Source of the DNA: Tieghemostelium lacteum
Lineage: Eukaryota > Evosea > Eumycetozoa > Dictyosteliales > Raperosteliaceae
Reading direction: 5' to 3'
Length of the DNA stretch: 64,000 bases
NCBI GenBank assembly: GCA_001606155.1
Contig: LODT01000029.1
Span: 620,001 to 684,000 of the forward strand
The notes below the pieces were generated by a model that was given only the letters and a program-made list of their open reading frames with translations, made no database searches and was not told the DNA's origin. A program made the position numbers and the translations under genes. Shown piece after piece: positions 35,419 through 46,280 of the stretch (within the stretch, counting starts at the first letter, position 1; each line of letters opens with the position of its first letter).

Positions 35419-38400
35419 TTAGAATAATTTTGATTTAGAACTACTTGTACTATTGGTTACAGAATTGGTTTTTAGAGCTTCTTTTGGTAGATTTTTGAGT
35501 GTTTTGTTTATAGCTTCAACCCAATTTGATTTCTCAGTTGGAGAGGAACAACTGAATGACCACCATTGAGCTGGTGTCTTAACCATGAAACCATTATTTA
35601 CAGAAGCTAAATCTTCAATGTTGGTTCCAGGTACCAACATTAAAGAGTAACGGTAACGATATTCACCAATTTTAGTTGGATGTTTAATAGTCATCATAAT
35701 CATATCATTAAACAAGAAAACAACTGGATCTTTATCTTTAAATGAACCAGATGAGGAACCAAACAAGATACCACCTTCCTTGATGAACTTTCTGTGTGGT
35801 GCCAAGAAGTGGTTTGGTACCTTACCGTGAAGACTTTGATTGATGGAAAGCATTGCAAATGCATCTTCAGCCTCACGCTTCTTTTCGTTAATGTAGGAAG
35901 TAGAGTGTTTGATTTTTTCCAAACTCTCATTGAGTTGTTTGAAATCTGGATGATCTTCATTGGTGTTTCTAATGAGATCTTGAATGAGCATAATGTAACG
36001 TGGGAACTGTTGGACTGGAGTAATAAGTAGATTTTCAAGTTCCTTGTCATTCAACTCTGGATCGTTTTCTACTTTCTTGATAAATTGTGCAAATGGTACA
36101 TTGGTCTTTCTGGCTTCATTGTAGGTCTTCATTGAGTTATTGTAATTATTAATATATTTACTGTAATCATTCATGAAGGTGTTGATCTTTGCAAAGATAT
36201 CACCAATCAACAATGGGTGTGACTTGTTATCGGCTAGCCATCTCTTGATTCTTGAAGTTAAACCATCACACAAAATGGAGTTGTGATTGTTAATGTTATC
36301 GACAGTAGAGAAAATGGCATTGATCTTGTCCTGTGTGATAATTGGTCTCTTGGAGGCAGCAGCAGAGCTGAGAGGGTGGAGGAACTTTCTGACAATTAAA
36401 TTGAGGTTCTTTACATAGTTGACTTCGACTTGCATAATTTCCTGTACGATATGGGTTCTCTTTTGAGCTTTGCTAGCTTCTTGTGCCAATCTAGCAGACT
36501 CTTGGGAGGCCTTGTCTTGTTGATCTTGGAGTTTCTTATCATTCTCCTCTTTCTTTCTTCTTTGTTCCTCCTCTTCTTTCTTTCTTTGGATATCCAATTC
36601 CTTTTGTTTGATTTCCTGTTGCATCTTGAGGAGTTGTTCTTCTTCAAGTCTTCTCATTTCCTCTTCACGAGCTTGTCTTTCCTTTCTCTCTTTCTCCTCT
36701 TGTTGAACACGTAATCTTTCAGCTTCTTCTTCCTTCTCCTTCTTAATTCTATCCTGCTCAATCTTAGCCAAACGTTCTTTCTCCTCTTGTTCTTTTTGTT
36801 TCTTGACACGTTCTTCTTCGAGTAATCTCTCTTTCTCCAATTTCTCCTTTCTCTCTTGTTCCTCTTTGAGTTTTTGTTGTTGAGTTAGGTGATTGATTCT
36901 CTCTTGCTCTAGTCTCTCCTTTTCCTCATTTTCCTTCTTTCTTTGAGCTTCAGCTTGTTGTTGTTTCTTAGCCTCTTCTTCCAAACGAAGTTTCTCAAGT
37001 GCCTCTTGAGCCAAACGTAGCTTTTCAGCCTCTTCTTTCTTTTGTTTGGCAGCAAGTTCCTCTTGTTCTCTCTTTTCTTGCTCTTGTTTTCTTCTTTGCT
37101 CAATTCTCTTCATTTCCTCCTCCATAATTCTCTTTCTCTCTTCAACTTCCTTTTCAGCCAACAATCTCAGTTCCTCTTCTTCCTGACGTCTCTTGGCTTC
37201 CTTTTCATCTTGATCCTCATCTTCATCTTCTTCATCATCTCTCTCATACTGAGATTGAATATTCAATTGAATGTGATCCTCTAGACCAAAATCTAAACCA
37301 TCATAACTGTTTTCGTAAGGGAATGCCAAGTTATTCAAAGCAACATCAGCCTGTGCTTTAGTCTCATTCACAAATTGACCTTGAACAGTGGTACTCAAAA
37401 GTTTTTGAAGAGCTGGAATCAACTCTGGAACATTTTCATTCATCAACTTTCTGTTTCTACCAGAGATGGCAAGATTTGTTACAATCTTGGTACCTTGTAA
37501 TTGCAACTCTATATCATTTCCAGTGAGGAGAGATGCAACAATAGCCAAACCACCCTTCTGACAGAATGCAATTCTAGCCTTTTCATTCAATGACAAGTTA
37601 ACAAGTAACTTTGTTCCTAACATTTTGAGATCTTTCTCTGGAGAGTTAATCAAACGAATAGAGTGTTCTAAACCTTTGGCTTCATAAATTGCCTCTTCAT
37701 TTTGAGTGTTTCTAGCAAGATTAACAAGTGATCTAGCAGCTTGTTTGACAAGTTCCTTATCTGATGACAATAAGAGATCTAAACATGCCTTGACACCACC
37801 TTGTTTACCAATTTCAGCTCTGACATCATCAAAATATGGAGTGGCATTGGCCAAAGCTTTTGCAGCTTCTTTACGAACATCTGGTGAACCACTAGACAAG
37901 TACTCAACCAATAGTGCCAAAATACCATTTTCAACTGACTGTTGTTGTTGATCTTCACTAGTAATCAATGCAGTTATAATACAAGTACTCTTAACCATAA
38001 TAGACTGTTGAGTGGTATTTTGTAATGGCATACCTTTAACAGCTGAATGAATTCTTGGGAGAATACCAAATTTAGCAACTTGATCCAAGAGATTCTCTTC
38101 AGAGACCAAGTTCTGAACCAATGATAAAACCTGATCGAGGATTTGAAGTTCACTAGAAGGGTTCAACAAATCAAGAACTGGTTTTAAAAAGTTCTCATCA
38201 GCTGCAGTTTGAGTGAGAATATACTCAATAGTTTGTCTATCCACTGCCATATTTGAGAAACCCTTTAATGCAAATAATATCAATTGTGTCTCTTTTGGAT
38301 TCTCTTTAATATATTGTACATAGGCTTCAATACCTTTAGATTGTCTAATATGTTCTCTGGCAGTATCAATAATGGTCATATTATAAATCCAACGTAATGA

Positions 38401-39268
38401 TCCATCTTGAACCTGTACCTTCTTTGCTGTAAATAATTTTAAGACATTATCAATACAACCTGCTTTTTTGGCATTATCTTTGTTTTCCTCTATTGTTAAA
38501 ATTGTGGTTAGTCAAATTGCAATTTCTTTGTTTTGTAAAGCCATATGCTAATCTTATGGATAGTTTTACATACTTAATATACAAATGTTATTTAGAGATG
38601 ATAGAGCTCTCTCTTGAACTTGATGTTGTAAATCTAATTGTTGTGGGAATTGGAAACCAACTAATTGATTCAAAACAATAAAGTTCTTAACTGAACCTAA
38701 TTTCTCTCTAAGTTGTGCCAAAGTAGATAGAATGATAATAAGATTTATACTCTGTGAGAGAGTTGTCATTATATCATCCATTTTCATTCCATCTTTTGGT
38801 GATTTAATTATCTCTAAAATATCTTGAATCAAGTCAAATATAGTTTCAATACCACCTTCATCGGCAATACATTGTTTATTTGCATCGCCTAATAACATTT
38901 AAATTCTTTTGTTAATATTATAGCATAGGTAGTATATTAGATATGTATATATAGTTACCAGTGTTTGCTAGAATCATTGCACCCATTACAGAGTTCTTTA
39001 CAATACTAGTTGATAAAGGTAACTGAGAAGGATGTGAATTTTTTAAAAATAGTTTTATTAAACCTAATTCTCTGGCTATATCTTTGTTTTGTGGTGACTG
39101 TGTAGAGTATGCCAACATCATTAAGGCATTTGGTTTCTCTTCTGAATCAACCAATTCAATCAATTTCTCAACCATAGAGGCTGATTTATTTTTTACCAAA
39201 TCATCAACATCCTCTAGAAATCTCTTTACTTGTGGCTCTAAATTTTGATCAAAAAAGTAATTTGACAT
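35419..39268 (-). CDS. Armadillo-repeat RhoGEF with coiled coil and PH domain
   Basis: Three exons, 39268-38959, 38888-38574 and 38489-35419, give 1231 residues. The introns begin GTAACT and GTATGT, and the split codons GGC and AGA keep the frame. Residues 1 to about 600 are armadillo repeats (NALMMLAYSTQSPQNKDI, VRKEAAKALANATPYF, VKQAARSLVNLARNTQ). About 620-890 is a charged Glu/Lys/Gln/Arg coiled coil opening with DDEEDEDEDQDEKE. A Dbl-homology domain begins near 895 (THIVQEIMQVEVNYVKNL; LENLLITPVQQFPRYIMLI). A PH domain follows (VFLFNDMIMMTIKHP ... NWVEAINKTLKNLP). It should activate a Rho/Rac GTPase, with the Arm region choosing partner or location. The target GTPase is unknown. Confidence 0.9.
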
Positions 39269-39685
39269 CTTTAATGTTATAAATTAATGTTGTTGTTTGT
39301 GCACAAACAAATAAAATAAAAATCAATTTTTTTTTAATTTTTCAAAAAACCATTTTTAATCATTTCTTTGAAAATCAATTACCCATTTAAAAGTTAAGTT
39401 AATCACATTTAAAATTCTTTAGTATTTTAAAGTAATGACGATAGTTCGGGTGGTAGAGGAAGAGAAGAAATTCAACTGGGATAAGCTAAAACCTTTAATT
39501 TTGTTTAAACAGTATAGTAATCTATAATTTTTAAGTTGTTGTTTGATATCTGCCAAAATACATTAGAATATTGTTCAGCCTTTATTTTTGAAATAACTTG
39601 TGTTCTATCTTAAATAAGTTTGAAATGACAAAATTAGTCAATTTTTGTTTTTTTTTTAATTGCTTTTAAAATAGTTTAAAGTGAA
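39269..39685. other. divergent intergenic region
   Basis: About 420 bases between the starts of the Arm/RhoGEF gene and the LRR-WW gene; it should contain both promoters. A slightly GC-richer patch lies at about 39437-39500 without coding sense. No RNA gene is recognised. Confidence 0.45.
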
Positions 39686-41419
39686 ATGACATTTCCAAAT
39701 TATATTATAGCTCAAATAATAAAATATTTAAACTATTATAATAATGTTGAAAATGAATATTATATGAATAATGCAAAATTGATAAATGAAATGTTAACAT
39801 TAGTTTGTAAGAGTTGGAAGAAAGAGATTTTACCAAAAGTTAGAGATATTCATGTTAGTAGTGATTGGTTTTGTAAACAATATGTAATGGATTCATTAAA
39901 AGTGTTAAATCAAAAAAGTGGTATAAAATTAGATTTAAATACAAAAAATGTACTTTCAAGTCAATGGTCAGATATGATTGTAAAGTACACTATAAGTCAA
40001 CAATCAACACCATTTTATATAACAACAGTATTGGTCTCACTTCAACACCTAATTTTAGAGTTGAATTATGATCAGATGAAATACTATACTCGAATATTAA
40101 GGGATAATATAAACAAATTACCTAGATTAACTACACTTGCACTAAAGTTTTCTATTTCTGGTCTTATTAAAAGTGGGGAAATTGAAATGCTAGAGATGTT
40201 TGAAACCGTCTCACAGTGCAAATTGAATTTTTTAAAAATTGAAGATTTATCACTACAGAGCTCATTTTTGGTACTCAAAGATCTGAATAATCTATTGAAA
40301 TGTAAACATTTAACTAGATTGGTTTTAATATATACAAATATATCAACAAAATCCATTATAGATTTATTGGATAGACATCAATCATTATTGGAATTGAATA
40401 TGGATAATGTAAATCTAGGTGCTGAGAAAATGATGTTAGAGGGTTGGAAAGAAAATAGGTTACCAGACGGCAGTCCTTCTTATTACTATAATACTATAAC
40501 TAAAAAGACAAGTTGGGAATTCCCAGGTGAGGAATATGATCGTTATGATACCCTACTTTTGGCCATTGGTAGAAACTCTACACTACAAAAAGTTAAAATC
40601 ATCAAAGCAACTTTTAAATTAAATTCATTGGTTACATGTATCAATGTAAATGTTAATTTAAAACATTTTTATATATCGATGGGTAAATTGGTTATTGAAG
40701 ACGAACCTTCCATTCCAATTAATAATCAAGTTCTAGAGGAACTTCATGTTGTAGGATTGGGAGTAGGTATCTATTCTCTGTGGAACAAAGGACCAAGTTC
40801 ATTGAGATATATCACAGCAGTTTCAAGTTCACTTTTACAATCACTTAGTTTATATCATGGTAGTACTTTAAAAAAAGTTAAATTTAAAGCAATGAACGTT
40901 TCAGCAGTAGATATAATGGAATGTATAAAACTTAATCTTCCAATGTTAGAATCTATACATCTACCAAATTTAGATTTAATGGATAAAGTCATAGATTCTT
41001 TAATGTCCAATAGCCATTTAAAAAAGATTAAATTTGATATGCCAATTGAAAGTCAAATACTCTACAAACTCATTAAACTAAAGCATCAATCTATTAAGAG
41101 TATTGTAACAAATTCTGCTGTTTATCAATGTGATTTAACAACTCTTGTTGATTGCATTGCAGATAATAACACTATTGAAAAGATTTCACTTACCAATGGG
41201 TATTACAATACCAATAATCCAGAGATTTTAATCAAATTATTAAATCAAAAGAACCTAAAATATATCAACATTCCAATGATCACACTTAAACTATCACCAT
41301 TGATAATTTCAAATCTAATTCAAGTGGTCAGTCAAAATATTGATCATCTCTATTCACTGTACTTCTGTCAAGAATTTACAGATACTGTATTATCTAAATT
41401 TATTATACTTTCAAAATAA
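39686..41419 (+). CDS. F-box-like / LRR protein with embedded WW domain
   Basis: Single-exon frame of 577 residues. The N-terminus (FPNYIIAQIIKYLNYY ... LVCKSWKKEILP) is F-box-like and shared with the gene at 16291-18371. Irregular leucine-rich repeats follow (LTTLALKFSISGL, HLTRLVLIYTNISTKSI). At about residues 252-280 the repeats are interrupted by a WW domain: GWKENRLPDGSPSYYYN, then TKKTSWEFPG, with both signature Trp residues, the central Tyr block and the final Pro. Repeats resume afterwards (LKHFYISMGKLV, LEELHVVGLG). WW domains bind proline-rich peptides, so this may be a ubiquitin-ligase substrate receptor with two recognition surfaces. The role is inferred. The gene nearly touches the small gene at 41403-41570 on the other strand. 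Confidence 0.8.
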   Translation: MTFPNYIIAQIIKYLNYYNNVENEYYMNNAKLINEMLTLVCKSWKKEILPKVRDIHVSSDWFCKQYVMDSLKVLNQKSGIKLDLNTKNVLSSQWSDMIVKYTISQQSTPFYITTVLVSLQHLILELNYDQMKYYTRILRDNINKLPRLTTLALKFSISGLIKSGEIEMLEMFETVSQCKLNFLKIEDLSLQSSFLVLKDLNNLLKCKHLTRLVLIYTNISTKSIIDLLDRHQSLLELNMDNVNLGAEKMMLEGWKENRLPDGSPSYYYNTITKKTSWEFPGEEYDRYDTLLLAIGRNSTLQKVKIIKATFKLNSLVTCINVNVNLKHFYISMGKLVIEDEPSIPINNQVLEELHVVGLGVGIYSLWNKGPSSLRYITAVSSSLLQSLSLYHGSTLKKVKFKAMNVSAVDIMECIKLNLPMLESIHLPNLDLMDKVIDSLMSNSHLKKIKFDMPIESQILYKLIKLKHQSIKSIVTNSAVYQCDLTTLVDCIADNNTIEKISLTNGYYNTNNPEILIKLLNQKNLKYINIPMITLKLSPLIISNLIQVVSQNIDHLYSLYFCQEFTDTVLSKFIILSK

Positions 41420-41570
41420 ATAAATTACTTTTAGATCTACCTCTTCTGGCAATGATGTTGGTTGAAACGTACATTAAATCGAAATACACTGTAGTTCTTG
41501 GTGACTTACGAAAGTGGTTCTCCAAACCACTTGAAATATTTTCTTTCTTCCAAGTAAGGTTTCTTTCCAT
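41403..41570 (-). CDS. small hypothetical protein, 55 residues
   Basis: ATG at 41570 opens a 55-codon frame (MERNLTWKKENISSGLE ..., KSPRTTVYFDLMYVSTN, IIARRGRSKSNLF) ending at TAA 41405-41403. It overlaps the 3' end of the LRR-WW gene by 17 bases on the opposite strand. The stretch is GC-richer than its surroundings and uses many C-ending codons (AAC, TTC, ACC, ATC, GCC), which in dictyostelids suggests a well-expressed gene. It is very basic. I do not recognise it. It could also be one exon of a longer gene or an antisense artefact. Confidence 0.4.
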   Translation of the reverse strand: MERNLTWKKENISSGLENHFRKSPRTTVYFDLMYVSTNIIARRGRSKSNLFILKV

Positions 41571-41866
41571 TTCTTCTTCTTGTGTTAATCAATCAACTAA
41601 TTAATTGGTAATAAAAGTAAAAAACTAACACTTAAAATTAATAAATAGTTACTACAAAATGATAGTGATAATGATAATTCAAACATTAAAAAATAAACAC
41701 TGTATTTTACTTCCTTTAGATTTTTAAATCCCTATTAAATAAAAATTGAGGATTGCATTTCACCTGTGCGCAGTACGAAAATGCGGAATTAAAAATATTT
41801 ATGTTCTATTAGAATAAAAAATAAATTTATTTAAGTTTAATATTTGAATGTTTTTAAGTACACATA
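41571..41866. other. divergent intergenic spacer
   Basis: About 300 AT-rich bases between the small minus-strand gene and the PD-(D/E)XK-like gene. A short GC-richer patch (about 41760-41790) has no recognisable feature. Confidence 0.4.
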
Positions 41867-42884
41867 ATGTTGAAAAGAAAAATTGTCTCACTTGAACTTA
41901 AAAATGATGGTTCGTGGGGAACAAAGATAAAACAATTGAGAATTGTATGTAGTGTAATATTGTTATATCTGTGCAACTATTAATATTGGTTAATAGCAAC
42001 ATGAAAACGATAGGAGAACAGAGGAAAATGAAGCAAATAATGGTTATATTATTGAAACAGATGTTAGTTATGAGGAATATATTAAGAATGCAGTTAGATT
42101 ATTAGATAACTCAAAAGTTAGAGTTTTCTTTATTAATGGACAGGTATTAATTTATGAATTTCCTGTAATCGTTAATGAGGTAACAAGTGATGAGTTGTAT
42201 ATTGGTATAAGATTTAACAATAATTTCACAAGAAATAGCCTTGGAGGTACTGGATCATCAGATATAAATTTCAATGCAGGAACAGTAGCAATCCCCAACA
42301 ATGTTTCTTATCAACCAGACCAATCAATTTTACCAAATGGAAGAGTTGGTCTAATTAATATGAATAACTTACCATACCCTACTCTAGTAGTTGAGGTTGG
42401 CTATTCTCAATCACTTCAATCATTGCATACAAAAGCTCTCCAATACCTGAACGCAAACACGGATATCCAAATGGTCATATGTGTATCAATATGGCCTCGT
42501 CGTCCTAATAATACTTTCCAGGCTTTAGTATTATTATACAGAAGAGGATTTGCACCAGGCGTCAATCCTGAGGATATCATCTCATTTGGTACAGCTCCTC
42601 TGCACCATGATACTCATGGTACTATAAATGGTTGGAATTTAGCTCCTAACCAACTCAGAGGATTTGGTGTCACTATTAATGGAGTTCAAACACCAGCTTG
42701 CAATCAAGCTGGAATGGCACAATATACCCTGCAAATACCAAGTGCAGATTTGTATCATGGTGTTCCTCTTGCTCCTTCTGTTGCTGGTCTTCCTCCTACC
42801 AATATCCCTGCTGGTGTTCCTGCTAATATCCCATTAGATTTATTTAATTTACAAACCAGAATCAATAACATTCCAATCTTTTAA
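41867..42884 (+). CDS. PD-(D/E)XK-like fold hypothetical protein
   Basis: Two exons, 41867-41944 and 41997-42884, give 321 residues. The 52-base intron starts GTATGT and ends TTAATAG, phase 0. The core contains LPYPTLVVEVGYSQSLQSLH followed by a helix and MVICVSIWPRR. That order (beta strand ending in E-x-G, helix, strand) is typical of Uma2-like restriction-endonuclease-fold proteins found in many eukaryotes as uncharacterised families. An Asp upstream could complete a metal site, but the usual E-x-K lysine is not evident, so activity is uncertain. The C-terminal region repeats NIPAGVPANIP-type motifs. Function is unknown. The next gene converges from the other strand. Confidence 0.6.
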
Positions 42885-43041
42885 ATAAAAATAAATACTT
42901 TCTCTATCATAATTTAAATATATTAATATACCTATTTAAATAAATCTAAACTTCGTAGTCCTGCAAACAGCACATTCTTATTGCATTTCTATTATTCTTG
43001 GTCTTCACAAAAAAGGACCTGCCACCTTCTCAAAAAACATC

Positions 43042-45132
43042 TCATGTTAAATTAACACAAAATGGGAAGAGTCTGCATTTGGGATTATATGATATACGTA
43101 ATTCACATTCTTCATTAATACCACATTTAAGATCAGCACATGTCATACAACCTCTTCGGAATTCACATTTATTATCATGAGAGTTACAATCTAGCCCATA
43201 CGTACAAGGGTACTTTGCACACCCTGCATTGATATCAGTTGTACCAGGTGGAACACAGAGGGAATTAATACAGGTATTGTTAGCTGGACATATACAAGGG
43301 AATTTATGTGGAGCTGTTGCATTATCTGATATGGTTTCATCAAGGTATCCAGGGAATTTAAAATTGATTGAAGCAATACTATCTTTTCTTTGAGTTGAAT
43401 ATTGAATTTTTGAAATTTTTTGAAGGAATTTAGAATCACGATTATTGTTGTAAATGATTATGGTACTTGGAGATAGCTTTTTGACTGTAATGTCATTGGA
43501 TGAAGCAATATCTAATGAATCACTAGGTTGTGCATTTATAACTTGTACTTTAATACTAGTAAGCGGACAATTTTCAGAGACTGGACTATAATTACCATCC
43601 AAGAGAATATAACTACCATTTGATGAATATTCTATAGTAGTATTTATTAAACCTAAAGATGCACTCATAAGTAGTTTCTCACCATAGATACCATAAAGTA
43701 CATTACTTTTAACAACCATTAAATCCAAAATTTTATCATTATTAAAATCAGCATTGGCAAGTACTTTACCATCGACTTGGTCTAATATAAAACCTCAACA
43801 TTCGTCAAATAAAGGTGATGTAGAAGCTGACAAGTCCACTTCTGATTCAAATGGAAAATCACTACCATAGACAACCCAAACAAAATCCGGTGAGAAACAT
43901 TGAAGATCATCAAAACCATCAGCATTGATATCTCCCATCATCAATGAATCACAATTATAAGCTTTCGAACCACTTCCTTTTGTAAAAGCAATTACATTGG
44001 AAGAATTTCTACTATTGGCATCAAATGTTGAAGGCCAATTTTCATTTTGCTTTCCAAAAATGATATAGACTTCATATGAAGAATAATTTCCATTGGTGAC
44101 TGCCATATCTATCAAACCATCTCCATTGAAATCTCCAAAGCTTGAAGTACCAGAACGATTATCTATACTTGCCTGTAATTCCAGTGATATTAAGAGCCTC
44201 TTTACCATCAAATTTTGGTTCATAATCAAGAGGAAAAGTTGCATTACCAAACACAATTTGATATCTTGGTTTTTGTAAATATAAATCATCATAACCATCA
44301 TTATTAATGTCACCGCAAGTCAGGGTAAGTCCATAAATTAAAGTCATTATAAAACCTTTTCCCTCTACAATATCAGATACTTTATATTCTCCATTATATG
44401 TAGTGTACTTTGATCCATTTTTAAGACCATATATTACAAAGTTTTTACTATCACTATTTGACCTCCCACCACCATAGAATCCAATAATTGTTGAAAATAC
44501 TATATCTTTTACTCTATCACCATTTACATCACAAATTACCTTACCAACACCTAAGAATATAGTTCACCAATAATTTTAAAACCATTAATCCCATCAAAAG
44601 AATCAATTGTAGCATTAAATGGACTTTTACTACCATAAATTAAAAATAAAGTTCCTAAATAAGACTGAGAATTTGTAACTATTAAATCATCAATTCCATC
44701 TCCTTTCACATCACCACAAACTGAGAATCTCTCAGCCCGAGGAATCTTAATTTTAAATCCATTAATACCATCAGCAAATGAATCATTTATTGGTCTAGAA
44801 TTACCAAATCTTGAAACATCACCAAATAATACAACATAACCATCACCATTGATATCACAAGTTCCAATTGATAAATTATATCCTATGTAGCAGAGATTTA
44901 AAATTAGTTCAAAATATTCTGTTATAATCTTTTAATAATTCATTTAATACCTTTTTACCATCACCATTGATATCACAAGTTCCAATTGATAAATCAATGA
45001 GGAATCTTTACCATTAAATCTACCTCCTTTAATTGAATAACTATTGGAATTATTTAAGATTTCTGTTGAAGCTGGGAAAGCATGATTCCAACCAACACAT
45101 ATTATTAAAATTAATACTAATAGTATTTTCAT
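43042..45132 (-). pseudogene. broken FG-GAP (integrin-alpha-type) secreted protein with Cys-rich tail
   Basis: ATG at 45132 gives a good signal peptide (MKILLVLILIICVGWNHAF). The rest encodes successive FG-GAP repeats with calcium-binding loops (CDINGDGY, GDVKGDGIDDLI, CDVNGDRVKD, CGDINNDGYDDLY, FGDFNGDGLIDMA, MGDINADGFDDL, NADFNNDKILDL). A cysteine-rich tail follows (NNTCINSLCVPPGTT, CMTCADLKCGINEECE). The coding line is interrupted by two one-base frame changes (near 44562 and 44190) and one in-frame TGA (near 43797). A 129-base intron (45011-44883, GTAAAG...CATAG) can account for the stops near the start. Intact relatives would be surface or matrix proteins. Either a young pseudogene or a gene damaged by sequencing errors. 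Confidence 0.65.
44839..44994. repeat. 38-bp direct repeat inside the FG-GAP gene
   Basis: A 38-base sequence at 44839-44876 recurs without change at 44957-44994. It encodes the first calcium loop of the FG-GAP repeats. One copy lies in exon 2 and the other inside the proposed intron, out of frame, so it looks like a recent local duplication or a product of unequal pairing. Confidence 0.85.
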
Positions 45133-45820
45133 AGTAATACAATTCGTTATAATTTTATATTCAATAAATAAATATATTGTAATTTATTTGTAAAATCTTT
45201 TACCACAACCCTTTTTTTGAAGTTTTACTTTTTGTAATTTTCTAATAACTGTATTTCTCCTACCCACCATTTGAATTTGTTTATCACCATTAAAGTCTTA
45301 ATTTCATTTATTTATTGAGGTATTGTCAATTATAATTGTATTTTGATTGTTATTTCATTGTATTTATCATATTTTATCACACCACGTTCAGGATCTATGA
45401 GTGGCGCATCTATTGAATACCCAAATAAACATTAAACCTGTTGGTGAAGATTACAGAGAACTCAAAATTCATTGATATTTATTACAAAACTGTAAAAAAA
45501 ATATGAATCTTGTTTAAATAGTTGTTGAAGTTCAATGACTATTTATTGCTACAAGTGTTGATATCTAAAATGGAAAATTGATTTTCCTAATGTATTACAT
45601 ATTGTTTAACAATAAAAAAAAAAATGAATTTGGGTGTTAAAGTATTAAAAAAAAAAATTAAAAAATGAAAAATTGAAATTTATTATTAAATTTGAATTTT
45701 AGGACTGCGCCAAAAAAAGAAAAAAATTTTTCATTAATAAATTATTTTACAACTTATTTTATTTTTAAAAATTTTGATTCAACACTGAATAGTATATAAA
45801 ATTTTTAATACTTTGCAATC
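45133..45820. other. intergenic region with a decayed FG-GAP-like fragment
   Basis: About 690 bases with no intact gene. On the minus strand at 45297-45184 a short open stretch reads DFNGDKQIQMVGRRN and continues Lys-rich to a stop. Its start has the form of an FG-GAP calcium loop and may be a leftover of another repeat copy. At 45381-45475 a GC-richer patch gives short peptide-like stretches in more than one plus-strand frame (SGSMSGASIEYPN, KPVGEDYRELKIH) and could be a relic of an unidentified gene. The remainder is AT-rich. Confidence 0.4.
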
Positions 45821-46280
45821 ATGTTTTATGGATCTTTAAATAGCTCTGCGAGTATACCAATTTCCAAACTTCCTAATGAATTCTTTAACAAGGAATCAAA
45901 CAGTCCTAGTGCTAATATACCAAGCCCAGAACTACCCAGAGATTTTTTTAAAAAAATACCCAAATAGTCCAATCGATAATATACCAAGCCCAGAAGTGCG
46001 CAGAGAGTTTTTCAAAAACAATTCATATAGTCCAATCGATAATATACCAAGCCCAGAGCTACCCAGAGGTTTTTTAAAAAAATACCCAAATAGCCCAAGC
46101 GATAATATACCAAGCCCAGAAATACGCAGAGAGTTTTTCAAAAACAATTCATATAGTCCAATCGATAATATACCAAGCCCAGAACTACCCAGAGATTTTT
46201 TAAAAAAATACCCAAATAGTCCAAGCGATAATATACCAAGCCCAGAACTACCCATAGATTTTTTCATAAAATTCAAATAG
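45821..46280 (+). CDS. minisatellite-encoded repeat protein (21-residue units) with one frame slip
   Basis: ATG at 45821 starts MFYGSLNSSASIPISKLPN and enters tandem 21-residue units of the type SP(I/S)DNIPSPELPR(D/G)F. Unit starts (AATATACCAAGCCC) lie at 45914, 45978, 46041, 46104, 46167 and 46230, so the spacing is 64, then 63 four times. The first unit carries one extra T (T7 before A7, where the other even-type units have T6), which moves the frame and makes the ATG frame stop at TAG near 45966. From 45959 on, the frame ending at 46280 is open. Two unit types alternate (REFFKNNSY and R(D/G)FLKKYPN). Unknown function; possibly a degenerate or slippage-prone gene. Confidence 0.5.
45911..46280. 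repeat. 63-bp tandem repeat (minisatellite), about six copies
   Basis: Six copies start at intervals of 64, 63, 63, 63 and 63 bases. Two subtypes alternate, so the higher-order unit is 126 bases. Both strands are open across the array in at least one frame, because the unit length is a multiple of three and lacks stop codons in those frames. Confidence 0.95.

Noticed and set aside
36430-36714. Leu/Phe-rich plus-strand frame
   Set aside because: Antisense to the charged coiled coil of the Arm/RhoGEF gene.
38566-39268. Two separate small genes upstream of the Arm/RhoGEF frame
   Set aside because: Both encode Arm-type helices and join to the main frame through GT-AG introns with matching phase.
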